Shown: one piece after another, positions 51,209 to 60,410 of the stretch
Layout of the letters: each line of letters opens with the position of its first letter
How positions within the stretch are numbered: the stretch's first letter is position 1
Assembly: GCA_003963405.1 (NCBI GenBank)
Contig: RXIY01000071.1
Coordinates: 59,771-123,770 of the forward strand
Origin: Hyphomicrobiales bacterium
GTDB taxonomy: Bacteria > Pseudomonadota > Alphaproteobacteria > Rhizobiales > Beijerinckiaceae
Length of the DNA stretch: 64,000 nt
Direction: 5' to 3'
Made by a program: the position numbers and the translations under genes
The notes under the pieces: model-generated
Told to the model about the DNA's origin: nothing
The model's input: only the letters and a program-made list of their open reading frames with translations
The model's database searches: none

Positions 51209-52284
51209 GGATCGGCGCGGTAGAGCAGGCTCGCGTCGCCATAGGAGTAGAAGCGGTAGCCCTCGGCGATGGCGTGCGCATAGGCGGCCTTCATGCGGTC
51301 GAGGCCGCAGAAGGCCGAGACGAGCATGAAAAGCGTCGAACGCGGCAGGTGGAAATTGGTCAGGAGCATGTCCGTCGCACGGAACTTGTAACCCGGCGTG
51401 ATGAAGATGCCCGTACGCGCCGCGTAAGGCGCGATCAGGCCGTCGGGCGTCGCGGCGCTTTCGAGCGTGCGCAGCGCCGTCGTGCCGATAGCGACGATGC
51501 GGCCGCCCCTGGCGCGCGCCACGTTGAGCGCCTGAGCCGTCGCCGCGTCGATTCGCGCGAATTCCTCATGCATCTTGTGCGCTTCCGTATCCTCCGCCTT
51601 CACCGGCAGGAAGGTGCCGGCGCCGACATGGAGCGTCACGCGCGCGAGACGCACGCCCTGCGCGTCGAGCGCCGCGAGCAACGCGGGCGTGAAATGCAAC
51701 CCCGCCGTCGGCGCGGCCACGGCGCCCGCCTCCCGTGCGAAGACGGTCTGATAATCGGATTCGTCGCGGGCGTCGGCGGCGCGCTTGCCGGCGATATAGG
51801 GCGGCAGCGGCATCTCCCCCGCCGCCTCGATCGCGTCGTCGAGCGCCGCGTCGCAAAGGTCGAAGCGGAGCGTAATCTCGCCTTCCTCGCCCTTCGCCTC
51901 CACACGGGCGTCGAGCGCGCCAAGGAGACAGGCGCCCTCGCCTTCGCGGCCAAAGCGGACGAGATCGCCGATCTGCAACTTCTTCGCCGGCCGCATCAGC
52001 GCGCGCCAGCGCGCCGCGTCGAGCCGCTCGATCAGCGTCGCCTCGACGCCCGCGCTCAAGTCGCCGCGCAGCCTCTTGCCGGAAAGGCGCGCGTGAATGA
52101 CGCGCGTGTCGTTGACGACGAGAATATCCCCCGCCTTCAGAAAGGACGGCAGGTCGCGCACGATGCGGTCGTCGAAACCGCCCCTCGGCGGGACGACGAG
52201 CAGGCGCGCGCTGTCGCGCGGCTCGGCGGGCCGCAGCGCAATCCGGTCCTGGGGGAGATCGAAATCGAAGAGATCGACGCGCAT
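51205..52284 (-). CDS. queA: S-adenosylmethionine:tRNA ribosyltransferase-isomerase
   Basis: QueA adds the ribose of SAM to preQ1 in tRNA, making epoxyqueuosine. The 359-residue protein starts at ATG 52284 ([29 protein letters not shown]), and contains [51 protein letters not shown] and [21 protein letters not shown]. An upstream extension seen in the longer frame lies in a repeat and is not supported. It is followed by the small overlapping gene and tgt. Confidence 0.94.
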   Translation of the reverse strand: MRVDLFDFDLPQDRIALRPAEPRDSARLLVVPPRGGFDDRIVRDLPSFLKAGDILVVNDTRVIHARLSGKRLRGDLSAGVEATLIERLDAARWRALMRPAKKLQIGDLVRFGREGEGACLLGALDARVEAKGEEGEITLRFDLCDAALDDAIEAAGEMPLPPYIAGKRAADARDESDYQTVFAREAGAVAAPTAGLHFTPALLAALDAQGVRLARVTLHVGAGTFLPVKAEDTEAHKMHEEFARIDAATAQALNVARARGGRIVAIGTTALRTLESAATPDGLIAPYAARTGIFITPGYKFRATDMLLTNFHLPRSTLFMLVSAFCGLDRMKAAYAHAIAEGYRFYSYGDASLLYRADP

Positions 52285-52366
52285 GGACGTGTCAGGGCGC
52301 TTGTTCAGCGCGTCATGCCCGCGCTCGTCGCGGGCATCCACGCGGGTGTTCGCCCCTCGCCGGGGC

Positions 52367-52397
52367 GTGGATGGCCGGGACGCGCCCGGCCATGACG
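52367..52397. repeat. REP-like palindromic repeat, copy 1
   Basis: gtggatggccggga and the reverse-complement-like cgcccggccatgac flank the centre, so the unit folds into a hairpin. It lies between queA and ppiB. The same unit recurs at 52938-53006. Confidence 0.6.
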
Positions 52398-52410
52398 GTG
52401 CGCCGGCGGA

Positions 52411-52866
52411 TCAGCCCAGCGTCGCCTTGACGATCTTGTCCGGGTCCCGGACAGGCTCGCCGCGCTTGATCTTGTCGACGTTCTCCATGCCCGAGATCAC
52501 CTCGCCCCAGACCGTATATTGACGGTCGAGGAAGCGGGCGTCGTCGAAGCAGATGAAGAATTGCGAATTCGCCGTGTCGGGATGCGAGGCGCGCGCCATG
52601 GAGCAGGTTCCGCGCACATGCGGCGCTTCGTTGAATTCCTGCTCGAGGTTCGGATATTGCGACCCGCCGGTGCCGGTGCCGCGCGGGCAGCCCGTCTGCG
52701 CCATGAAGCCCTCGATCACGCGGTGAAAGACGATGCCGTCATAGAAGCCCTCGGACACGAGCTTCTTGATGCGCTCCACATGCTTGGGCGCGAGGTCGGG
52801 GCGGAACTTGATGACGACCGGACCTTTCGTGGTCTCGAGCGTCATGGTGTCGGCGGCTTCGGTCAT
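52411..52866 (-). CDS. ppiB: Peptidyl-prolyl cis-trans isomerase (cyclophilin), cytosolic
   Basis: This is a 151-residue cyclophilin without signal peptide. The family core is clear: FYDGIVFHRVIEGFMAQTGCP, FNEAPHVRGTCSMARASHPDTANSQFFICF and VWGEVISGMENVDKIKRGEPV. The start ATG 52866 follows aaggaat. A second, secreted cyclophilin gene lies just upstream on the same strand. Confidence 0.93.
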   Translation of the reverse strand: MTEAADTMTLETTKGPVVIKFRPDLAPKHVERIKKLVSEGFYDGIVFHRVIEGFMAQTGCPRGTGTGGSQYPNLEQEFNEAPHVRGTCSMARASHPDTANSQFFICFDDARFLDRQYTVWGEVISGMENVDKIKRGEPVRDPDKIVKATLG

Positions 52867-52937
52867 TTTTGATTCCTTTTTGGGTCGCCTCGCCGCGTCT
52901 CGACCGGACTTGTCCGGCCTCGTGAAAGCGGCTCAGC

Positions 52938-53006
52938 GTGGATGGCCGGGCCAAGCCCGGCCATGACGCTGGAAGTCGACCGGGTCGAGCCCGGCCGTGA
53001 CGCTGG
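52938..53006. repeat. REP-like palindromic repeats, copies 2 and 3
   Basis: A unit close to copy 1 (gtggatggccgggc...cccggccatgacgctgg, about 52938-52972) is followed by a second, diverged one (accgggtcgagcccggccgtgacgctgg, about 52978-53006). Both form GC-rich hairpins, in the gap between ppiA and ppiB. Confidence 0.6.
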
Positions 53007-53017
53007 AGGATCGGCGC

Positions 53018-53572
53018 TCAGCTCTCGTCGCCGGCGACGCGAACCTTGAGCATGCGGTCGGGATTTTCGACCGCGCCGTTATTGGCCTTGTCGCCCTTCT
53101 TGATCTTGTCGACGACGTCCATGCCGGAGACGACCTCGCCCCAGATCGTGTATTTGCCGTTGAGCTGCGGCGTCTCGGCGAAGCAGATGAAGAACTGCGA
53201 ATTGGCCGAGTCCTTGTCGCCCGGCTGGCGGGCCATGGCGACCGTGCCGCGCTTGAACGGCTCGCTGCTGAATTCCGCCTTGAGATCGGGATAGCGCGAG
53301 CTGCCCATGCCGGTGCCGTCGGGATCGCCGCCCTGCGCCATGAAGCCTTCGATCACGCGATGGAAGGCAATGTTGTCGTAGAAATGCTCCTTGGCGAGCC
53401 GCTCGATGCGCTCGACATGCTTGGGCGCGAGATCGGGGCGCAGCTTGATGGTGATGCGCCCGTCCTTGGTGTCGATATAGAGGAGCTTGTCCTCGGCGCG
53501 GGCGATCGAGGCGGTCCCGAGCGCGGCGGAAATGGCCACGGCGGAAAGCAGAACACGGCGGGTGAGTTTCAT
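53018..53572 (-). CDS. ppiA: Peptidyl-prolyl cis-trans isomerase (cyclophilin), periplasmic
   Basis: This encodes 184 residues with a signal peptide (LLSAVAISAALGTASIARA) and one cyclophilin domain: HFYDNIAFHRVIEGFMAQGG, FKRGTVAMARQPGDKDSANSQFFICF and WGEVVSGMDVVDKIKKGD. It assists folding in the periplasm. The start follows gggagg. It lies between coaD and ppiB, both on the same strand. Confidence 0.93.
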   Translation of the reverse strand: MKLTRRVLLSAVAISAALGTASIARAEDKLLYIDTKDGRITIKLRPDLAPKHVERIERLAKEHFYDNIAFHRVIEGFMAQGGDPDGTGMGSSRYPDLKAEFSSEPFKRGTVAMARQPGDKDSANSQFFICFAETPQLNGKYTIWGEVVSGMDVVDKIKKGDKANNGAVENPDRMLKVRVAGDES

Positions 53573-53590
53573 CGAGCCTCCCTTAAGGCT

Positions 53591-54091
53591 TTAAGTGCCG
53601 CGCCTTTTGATGGCGCGTTCGAGGGCCTCGACGGAAGCGGCCGGCGCGAAGGCCGACACGTCGCCGCCAAGCGCCGCGATCTGACGCACGAGGGTGCCGC
53701 TGATGTGGCGCAGCCCCGGCGACGCAGGCAGGAAAATTGTGCGAATATCGGGCGCGAGCGTCCCGTTCATCCCCGCCATCTGCATTTCATAGTCGAAATC
53801 GGAGCCGTCGCGCAATCCGCGCAAAATGGCGCCGGCGCCGGCGGCGCGCGCCGCCTCCACGACGAGGCCGTCGAAGCTCCTCGCCTCCACCCGGTCGGCG
53901 AAACCCTCTTCCGCGCATATGGCGGCGATCGTCTCGGCGCGCTCCTCGAACGTGAGCCATGGCGCCTTGCCGGGATGCACGCCTATCGCGACGACGACCT
54001 TGTCGAACAGCGCGACGCCCTGCCTCAACACGTCGAGATGGCCATAGGTCAGCGGATCGAAGGTGCCGGAGTAAATCGCGATCCGGCTCAT
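53591..54091 (-). CDS. coaD: Phosphopantetheine adenylyltransferase
   Basis: CoaD makes dephospho-CoA from 4'-phosphopantetheine and ATP. The 166-residue protein has the nucleotidyltransferase T/HIGH-type motif [34 protein letters not shown] and [23 protein letters not shown] (the ISST-like motif). Size is normal. It overlaps the upstream dihydroorotase-like gene by 4 bases. Confidence 0.95.
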   Translation of the reverse strand: MSRIAIYSGTFDPLTYGHLDVLRQGVALFDKVVVAIGVHPGKAPWLTFEERAETIAAICAEEGFADRVEARSFDGLVVEAARAAGAGAILRGLRDGSDFDYEMQMAGMNGTLAPDIRTIFLPASPGLRHISGTLVRQIAALGGDVSAFAPAASVEALERAIKRRGT

Positions 54092-55392
54092 GGCGCGCTC
54101 TCGTGCACGATGCGCCCGGCGACCATGGTCGTCTTGACGACGCCCTGCAACAGCGCGCCGTCGAAGGGGGTGTTGCGGCAGCGCGAATGGAGCAGCTCGG
54201 GATCGACGACGAAGGGCTCGTCGGGGTCGAAGCGGATCAGATCGGCGGGCGCGCCCTTGCGCAGGCGCCCCTGCGGCAGTCCGAGAATGTCGGCCGGCCG
54301 CGACGACATGGCGGCGAGGAGCCTCGGCAGGGTCACATCGCCCGAATGGACGAGACGCAGGCCGGCGGCAAGCATGGTCTCGACGCCGATCGCCCCGAAT
54401 TCGGCTTCCGCGAAAGGCAGGCGTTTGGTCTCCACGTCCTGCGGATCATGGTCCGAAACGACGACGTCGATCAGGCCCTCGGCGAGCGCCGCGACGAGCG
54501 CCTTGCGCTCCTCTTCGTGGCGCAGCGGCGGCCGCAGTTTCAGGAAGCTGCGATAATCGCCAATGTCGTTTTCGTTGAGCGTCAGATGGTTGATCGTGAC
54601 GCCGCAGGTGACGGGCAGCCCCGCCGCCTTGGCGGCGCGCAGCGAATCGAGCGAAAGCGTCGAGGTGAGAATCGCCGCGTGATAGCGTGCCCCGGTGAGC
54701 GCGACGAGCCGCAAATCGCGGTCGAGCATGATTGCCTCGGCCTCTCGCGGCACGCCCGCCAGCCCGAGACGCAGGGCGAATTCGCCCTCGTTCATCACGC
54801 CCCCGGCGAGGTCCGGGTCCTGAGTGAAGTGCACGACAAGCGCGTTGAAATCGCGGGCGTAGCTCATCGCCCGCCGCATCACCAGCGCGTTGCGGATCGA
54901 GCGCGCGCCGTCGAAGAAAGCGACGGCGCCGGCCTGCTGGAGGAGGCCGATCTCGGCGATCTCCTTGCCCTCGCGGCCCTTGGTGAGCGCCGCCATGGGC
55001 AGCACCCGCACCTTGCCGGTGTCGCGCGCGCGGCGCAGCACGAAATCGACGACGGCCGGATCGTCCACGGCTGGCAAGGTCGAGCTGGTCGAAACAAGCG
55101 TCGTCACGCCGCCGATGGCCGCCGAGAGCGTTGCGCTGGCGATGGTCTCGCGATGCTCCGCGCCGGGCTCGCCGACAAAAGCCTGCATGTCGATCAGGCC
55201 GGGCGCCACGACCTCGCCGCCGCAATCGATGACGCGCGCGCCCTCTGGAGCGCCGTCGCGGGTCAGCCCCGGTCCCAGGTCGGCGATGCGCCCGTCCGAG
55301 ACGAGAAGCCCGCCCGGCGTCTCGCTCCCCATGGCGGGATCGACGAGGCGGGCGTTGACGAAGAGGGTCGGCGCAAGGGGTTCGGACGGCAT
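54088..55392 (-). CDS. Dihydroorotase-like protein without catalytic metal ligands
   Basis: This 434-residue protein has the amidohydrolase fold of type I dihydroorotase ([73 protein letters not shown]). The metal-binding HxH is replaced by Q70-A-F72, and DHAPH has become DHDPQ, so catalysis is unlikely. Such non-catalytic forms (PyrC') are known partners that stabilise aspartate transcarbamoylase, PyrB, in many proteobacteria. No pyrB is adjacent here. The real dihydroorotase is presumably encoded elsewhere. It overlaps coaD. Confidence 0.88.
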   Translation of the reverse strand: MPSEPLAPTLFVNARLVDPAMGSETPGGLLVSDGRIADLGPGLTRDGAPEGARVIDCGGEVVAPGLIDMQAFVGEPGAEHRETIASATLSAAIGGVTTLVSTSSTLPAVDDPAVVDFVLRRARDTGKVRVLPMAALTKGREGKEIAEIGLLQQAGAVAFFDGARSIRNALVMRRAMSYARDFNALVVHFTQDPDLAGGVMNEGEFALRLGLAGVPREAEAIMLDRDLRLVALTGARYHAAILTSTLSLDSLRAAKAAGLPVTCGVTINHLTLNENDIGDYRSFLKLRPPLRHEEERKALVAALAEGLIDVVVSDHDPQDVETKRLPFAEAEFGAIGVETMLAAGLRLVHSGDVTLPRLLAAMSSRPADILGLPQGRLRKGAPADLIRFDPDEPFVVDPELLHSRCRNTPFDGALLQGVVKTTMVAGRIVHESAP

Positions 55393-55435
55393 GGCGCCTG
55401 ATTAGGCCATTTTGCCGGGGTTGGGAATGCGCCTC

Positions 55436-57760
55436 CTACTCGGAAGCGGTCACGGGCTGGCCGCTCGGGAATAACGCCGCAATGTCCTCGATGCGCGCCG
55501 GCTTGATCAGATGACCATCGAAGCCTGCCTCCTTCACGCGGCGGCGCGCCTCCTCCTCGCCCCAGCCCGTGAGAGCGACGAGCTCGATCTCGGCGCCGCC
55601 CGGCTGCGCCCGCAGGGCGCGCGCGGTCTGGTAGCCGTCCATGACGGGCATGCCGAGGTCGAGCAGCACCAGATCGGGCGTGAAGGCCGCAGCCCGCGCA
55701 AGGCCCTCCATGCCACTGTAGGCCACGTCCACCTCGAATCCGCAATGAGAGAGCGCGATCGCGAGACTGTCCGCCGCGTCCCGGTTGTCGTCGATGATGA
55801 GCGCCCGCCGGCCGCCGACGCCGATCGGCTGCAAGTCCGCGGCGTCCACGCCCGCCGCCTGCGAGACGCCCTCGGCCAGCGGAAACCGCACGAGAAAGCG
55901 CGCGCCGTGGCCCAGGCCGTCGCTCTGCGCCTCCACCGAGCCGCCATGCATTTCCACGAGCTTGCGCACGAGCGCGAGGCCGATGCCGAGCCCCGCGCGC
56001 CCCTGCTTCGGCGTTCCCTCGCCCTGCGTGAAGAGATCGAAGATCATCGGCAGCATGTCCGGCGAAATGCCCGCCCCGGTGTCGCTGATCGCAATGCAGA
56101 TTTCCATGCCGTTGCGCTGCGCCGCGAGACGGATGGTTCCGCCGCCGTCGGAATATTTGATGGCGTTGTCGAGCAGATTGACGATGATCTGCGACACGCG
56201 CACGGGATCGCCCACCATCGGCATGGGCGCGTCGAAGCCGCGCATGTGGATCGCGAGATTCTTGGCCTCCATCAGCGCGCGGACATCCGCGATCGCCTGT
56301 CTCACGATGGCGACGGCGTCGATCCGCTCCTTTCTGAGCTCCACCTTGCCTCTGCTGATGCGGGAGATGTCGAGGAGGTCGTCAACGAGGCGCACCAGAT
56401 GCGCAACCTGACGCTCCATGATGTCCTGCATGCGCGCGAACCCAGGTTCGCCGGGTCTCACGCGGCGCATGAATTGGAGACCCGAGCGCAGGGGCGCGAG
56501 CGGGTTTCTCAATTCATGCGCCAGCGTGGCGATGAACTCATCCTTGTTGCGGTCGCTCTCGCGCAGCCGTTCTTCCGCCTCTCGCAGCCTCTGCTCGTTT
56601 CGTATGCGCTCGGTAATGTCCGTATGACTGAGAATGACCGCAGCGGGAGGCCAGGACAGCCGCATGGCGTGCAGCATGAACCATTGTTCGCGGTCGGGCG
56701 CGTGGCACGGATATTCCAGAATGAATTTGTCGCGGCTGCCGGTCAGCACCGAGTTGATGCCCTCGAAAGCCCGGCTTGCGAAAACATCTCCCTCCATCGC
56801 CGCGATCCGCGCCGAGGCGAGATAATCGACGCCGAGCCCGACGCTGTCGGGCGCGCCGCCATTCGCTCTCGCGAATCGATCCCACGGCTTGTTGACGGCG
56901 ATGATCCTTCCATCCTCTCCGATCACCGCCACGTGATGCGGCAGCGAATCGAGCATGGCGCGGAGAAATTCCTTGTTTCTCTGCAGCGTCTCTTCGGCCG
57001 CCTTCTGTTTGGTGATGTCGAACGAAGCGAGAATGGCGTGGCTGGCGCGGCGCTCCGCCCCCTCTCCCTCGAAAATCACCTGCTGGCGGGCGCGGTGCCA
57101 ACGGACCTCCCCCGACGGCCGGACGATCCGAAGATCCAGCTCGAACCAGCCCGGCCCGTCCGGGCGAAGCGTCATGGCGATTGCCTCCATGACCCGATCC
57201 CGGTCATCCGGATGCAACAGCGAGGGAAGCTCATTCAGGGATAGGGTCGTCGCCTCGTTCCCGAGGCCGAGCAGCCGCGCAGACTCGACCGATAAAAAAG
57301 CCAAGCCCTGCTTGAAATCCATGCTCGCCAAGGCAAGGCCGGCGGTCGCGCATCCCAGTTGCAGCCGCGCCTCGCTCTCCAGCGCCTCCTGCTGCGCCCG
57401 GCGGGTGTCGGTGATATCCCGGCAGACGCACAGAAGCCGCATCGCCCCGCCCGATTCTGTCCGGATCGGCGCGACGCAGACATCCCACCATTTTTGCGAG
57501 CTGGTCCCATGGCAAGACTCGCGAAAGCGCACGGTCTCGCCCGCTCTCGCGGAACTCAAAGCTTCAGAGACATTCTTGCGCGCCTCGGCTGGCCACCGCT
57601 CGACCCAAAGGTCGCCGACAAGATCGGGCGCTCTGACCGACTCCATGAGGCGCCGGCAGGTCTCATTGACCATCAGCGCGCGGCCTTCTTCGTCCAGTAT
57701 CAGAACGCAGTCCGAACTGGCGTCGAAAAGGACGCGTCGCAAATTCTCGTCCGAAAACAT
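55436..57760 (-). CDS. Hybrid histidine kinase: PAS domains, kinase, receiver
   Basis: This encodes 774 residues from ATG 57760, after cggag; ATG 57790 is an alternative. No membrane helix is seen, so it is cytosolic. It has at least three PAS-like segments (about 5-120, 130-245, 255-390), a phosphoacceptor helix with H415 in ATLAHELRNPLAPLRSGL, an ATPase domain (VNLLDNAIKYS, ISDTGAGISPDMLPMIF, GLGIGLALVRKLVEMHGG) and a C-terminal receiver domain with D701 in LVLLDLGMPVMDGYQTA. The signal is unknown; PAS domains may bind heme, flavin or small molecules. No phosphotransfer partner is adjacent. A palindrome lies at the promoter. Confidence 0.9.
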   Translation of the reverse strand: MFSDENLRRVLFDASSDCVLILDEEGRALMVNETCRRLMESVRAPDLVGDLWVERWPAEARKNVSEALSSARAGETVRFRESCHGTSSQKWWDVCVAPIRTESGGAMRLLCVCRDITDTRRAQQEALESEARLQLGCATAGLALASMDFKQGLAFLSVESARLLGLGNEATTLSLNELPSLLHPDDRDRVMEAIAMTLRPDGPGWFELDLRIVRPSGEVRWHRARQQVIFEGEGAERRASHAILASFDITKQKAAEETLQRNKEFLRAMLDSLPHHVAVIGEDGRIIAVNKPWDRFARANGGAPDSVGLGVDYLASARIAAMEGDVFASRAFEGINSVLTGSRDKFILEYPCHAPDREQWFMLHAMRLSWPPAAVILSHTDITERIRNEQRLREAEERLRESDRNKDEFIATLAHELRNPLAPLRSGLQFMRRVRPGEPGFARMQDIMERQVAHLVRLVDDLLDISRISRGKVELRKERIDAVAIVRQAIADVRALMEAKNLAIHMRGFDAPMPMVGDPVRVSQIIVNLLDNAIKYSDGGGTIRLAAQRNGMEICIAISDTGAGISPDMLPMIFDLFTQGEGTPKQGRAGLGIGLALVRKLVEMHGGSVEAQSDGLGHGARFLVRFPLAEGVSQAAGVDAADLQPIGVGGRRALIIDDNRDAADSLAIALSHCGFEVDVAYSGMEGLARAAAFTPDLVLLDLGMPVMDGYQTARALRAQPGGAEIELVALTGWGEEEARRRVKEAGFDGHLIKPARIEDIAALFPSGQPVTASE

Positions 57761-57890
57761 CGCAGTCTCCGCACCGGGGAGCTGCGCCATCGCCGAGAGC
57801 GCGCAAGCGTGCAGACGCCGCGCGCTATTCGTGCCTCCTCCCGCCGCCAGGACCGAGCAGCATGGCGCTCGCCGAAATTTTCCACGAATC

Positions 57891-57920
57891 TACATAGGCT
57901 TGACTGTAGCTACAGTCAAG
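57891..57920 (-). promoter_or_regulatory. 22-bp perfect palindrome overlapping a promoter
   Basis: The arms CTTGACTGTAG and CTACAGTCAAG (57899-57920) are perfect reverse complements with no gap. On the minus strand TTGACT (57919-57914) is a -35 hexamer, with TATGTA (57896-57891) 17 bases later as a possible -10, about 130 bases before the kinase start. An operator laid over the -35 would give repression. As a bare hairpin it could also end the gene at 57929 or be a coincidence. Confidence 0.55.
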
Positions 57921-57928
57921 GCGATGGT

Positions 57929-58510
57929 TTAGCGGTCCTCAGCCTGGGCGAAGCGGACAAAGACTTCCGTCCCGTCCTCCGGCGGCGACGCCAGCCGGGC
58001 GCTGAAGGCGATTGTCTCGGCCCCCTCGAGCCGGGCCTTGGGCGCCGGCGTGGTCCAGACATAACGGGCGAGGCCATTGGCGCCGCGCACCGAGAGCGAG
58101 AGCGGCGGCGGCCGGTTGGGCTCCCGGCGCAGGTTGACGATCTCACCCTCCGTCACCAGCACCCTGCGGCCGTCGTCGGTCACGATTCGCGCTCTAACGT
58201 CGCGCAGTTCGAGCCCCGCGAGATTCACGGGCGCGCCGATCAGGCGATAGCCGGTCGCCATCGGCGGGAAGATGCGCACGATTCGCTCGCGCATCGCGAT
58301 GAGCGCCGAGGAGCCAAGGACGATTGCGATAATCGTGGCGATGATCGGCCAGCGGTCGCGCTTGGCCGGCGGAAGGGCGCGGATCGCCGGACGCGCCGCG
58401 TCGCCCCACAGCTCGTCACGAAATTGCGCAGGGCTGGCGGCGCTCGCCGCCTCGGCCCTGATCTCTCTCTGCGATGGCCGTTTCTCTACCCGCTCGGCTT
58501 CAGCCCTCAT
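57929..58510 (-). CDS. Membrane-anchored DUF3426-like protein next to ftsEX
   Basis: This encodes 193 residues from ATG 58510, after ctggag; the TTG at 58543 is less likely. A single membrane helix lies at about residues 55-74 (WPIIATIIAIVLGSSALIAM). The C-terminal half resembles the DUF3426 domain of the MJ0042-type zinc-ribbon proteins that are encoded beside ftsE in Rhizobiales, but no zinc-ribbon (CxxC pairs) can be seen at the N-terminus here. The gene is divergent from ftsE. Function is unknown, perhaps envelope-related. Confidence 0.6.
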   Translation of the reverse strand: MRAEAERVEKRPSQREIRAEAASAASPAQFRDELWGDAARPAIRALPPAKRDRWPIIATIIAIVLGSSALIAMRERIVRIFPPMATGYRLIGAPVNLAGLELRDVRARIVTDDGRRVLVTEGEIVNLRREPNRPPPLSLSVRGANGLARYVWTTPAPKARLEGAETIAFSARLASPPEDGTEVFVRFAQAEDR

Positions 58511-58671
58511 CCGACGCTCCAGATTTTGCGGCGCAGTGAACAAAACGTTTCTTTTATTAACGGCGATTGTGGTTAAGGGCGCGTGAACTGATTATCCTCG
58601 CGGCGCGCGATTCTCTCTTCGAGGCCCCTCGCGCGTCTGTTTGCGCGGCCGGCCTTTGGGAAAGAACGAGC

Positions 58672-59334
58672 GTGTTGAGCTTCGAAAATGTCGGACTGCG
58701 CTACGGAGTGGGGCCGGAGACGCTCCGCGACATCAGTTTCGACATCGCCCAGCAGTCCTTCCAGTTCCTCACCGGGCCTTCGGGCGCCGGCAAGACGACT
58801 CTCATGCGCCTCATCATCATGGCGCTCAAGCCGACGCGGGGCCTCATCAGCATTTTCGACCGCGACACCGCCACGCTCGACAAGGACGACGTCACCGAGA
58901 TGCGCCGCCAGATCGGCGTGGTGTTCCAGGATTTCCGCCTGCTCGATCATCTGACGCTCTATGAAAATGTCGCGCTGCCGCTGCGCGTGCTTGGCCGCGA
59001 GGAATCGAGCTACCGGGCCGAGGTTCTCGAACTGCTCAAATGGGTGGGCCTCGGCGACCGCAAGCATTGCTTGCCGAGCGTCCTCTCCGGCGGCGAGAAG
59101 CAGCGCGCCGCAATTGCGCGCGCCCTCATCTCGCAGCCGAAGCTTCTCCTGGCGGACGAGCCGACCGGCAACGTCGATCCGACGCTGGCGCGCCGTATCC
59201 TGCGGCTCTTCGTCGAGCTGCACAAATCCGGAACCGCAGTCATCATCGCCACGCACGACCTGAGCCTGATGGACCAGTACGAGGAGGCGCGTCGCCTCGT
59301 GCTCGCCGAAGGCCGTCTGCATATTTTCGAGTAA
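58672..59334 (+). CDS. ftsE: Cell division ATP-binding protein FtsE
   Basis: FtsE is the ATPase of the FtsEX complex that activates peptidoglycan hydrolases at the septum. The 220-residue protein starts at GTG 58672 after ggaaag, since FENVGLRYG is the family N-terminus and the upstream frame is unrelated. Walker A is LTGPSGAGKTTLMRLI, the Q-loop is VVFQDFRLLDHLTLYENV, the signature LSGGEKQRAAIARAL and Walker B LLLADEPTGNVDP. It ends 4 bases before the ftsX start. Confidence 0.95.
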   Translation: MLSFENVGLRYGVGPETLRDISFDIAQQSFQFLTGPSGAGKTTLMRLIIMALKPTRGLISIFDRDTATLDKDDVTEMRRQIGVVFQDFRLLDHLTLYENVALPLRVLGREESSYRAEVLELLKWVGLGDRKHCLPSVLSGGEKQRAAIARALISQPKLLLADEPTGNVDPTLARRILRLFVELHKSGTAVIIATHDLSLMDQYEEARRLVLAEGRLHIFE

Positions 59335-59338
59335 GCGC

Positions 59339-60316
59339 ATGGACTGGGAGATGGCCAGCCGCTGGGTGGCGCGCATGGGAGCGCCGCGCGCGCCCGTGGA
59401 CGCCGGGGAGGACGACCCCGCCCTGGCCTCGCCGCTCGTGCCGACCGATTCCATCGCCGGGCGCTCGCTCGTGATGGTGATCGCGATCATGACCTTTCTC
59501 GCCGCCCTTGCGGCGGCGGCGGCGCTTCTCGTGGCCGACTCCAGCAGCGAATGGCGCAGCGAGGCGGCGAGCGAGGCGAGCGTTCAGGTGCGGCCCGCGC
59601 CCGGCCGCGACATGGAGTCGGACCTGCGCGTCGCAGCCGACATCCTGCGCGACACGCCCGGCGTCCGGGAGGCGCAGATCTATTCCAAGGCCGAGTCGGA
59701 GGGCCTTCTCGCGCCCTGGCTCGGCCAGGGGCTCGATCTGTCGCAACTCCCGATGCCGCGCATGATCGTCGTCAAGCTCGATCCCCGTAACCGCCCCGAC
59801 CTTTCGGAATTGCGCGAGGCGCTGGCGGGCGCCGTGCCGAGCGCCACCTTCGACGACCACCGCATCTTCACCGCGAGGCTGGGCGACATGGCCCGCGCCG
59901 TGGTCGCCGTGGCGGCGATGATTTTCATGCTCATCATCGGCGCCATGGGACTCGCCGTCGCCTCCGCGACGCGGGCCGCCGTGGCGACCAATCGCGAGAT
60001 CGTCGAAGTGCTCCACATCGTCGGCGCCGCCGACGCCTTCATCGCGCAGGAATTCCAGCGCCGCTTTCTGGCGCTCGGCTTGCGCGGGGCGCTCATCGGC
60101 GGCGGCGCGGCGATCGTCTTTCTCCTCGCCGCACAGGCGCTGCTGCGGCAGTGGCGCACGACTGCGGGGGGCGAGCAGATGCAGGCCATGTTCGGCGACC
60201 TCACGATCGGGGCCGAGGGCTTCGTCGTCATCCTGCTTCTCGCCGCCGCCGCCGCGCTTCTGACGGGCTGGCTTTCCCGGCGCATCGTCTTCCGCCACCT
60301 GCGGGGACTGGGATGA
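59339..60316 (+). CDS. ftsX: Cell division protein FtsX
   Basis: FtsX is the membrane part of FtsEX. The 325-residue protein has an N-terminal cytosolic segment, a first membrane helix at about residues 45-66 (IAIMTFLAALAAAAALLVA), a periplasmic loop of about 120 residues and three C-terminal helices (AVVAVAAMIFMLIIGAMGLAVA, LIGGGAAIVFLLAAQALL, FVVILLLAAAAALLTGWL). ATNREIVEVLHIVGAADAFIAQEFQRRFL is the conserved cytosolic loop. It follows ftsE by 4 bases. Confidence 0.94.
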   Translation: MDWEMASRWVARMGAPRAPVDAGEDDPALASPLVPTDSIAGRSLVMVIAIMTFLAALAAAAALLVADSSSEWRSEAASEASVQVRPAPGRDMESDLRVAADILRDTPGVREAQIYSKAESEGLLAPWLGQGLDLSQLPMPRMIVVKLDPRNRPDLSELREALAGAVPSATFDDHRIFTARLGDMARAVVAVAAMIFMLIIGAMGLAVASATRAAVATNREIVEVLHIVGAADAFIAQEFQRRFLALGLRGALIGGGAAIVFLLAAQALLRQWRTTAGGEQMQAMFGDLTIGAEGFVVILLLAAAAALLTGWLSRRIVFRHLRGLG

Positions 60317-60410
60317 GGCCACTCGCCCCGAGCCGCGGCTTATGACCATATATCTCTCCAGGAATCGCGCCTCGACGCGCGGTCGGCTGAAAAGCGAGAG
60401 GAACGGCACT

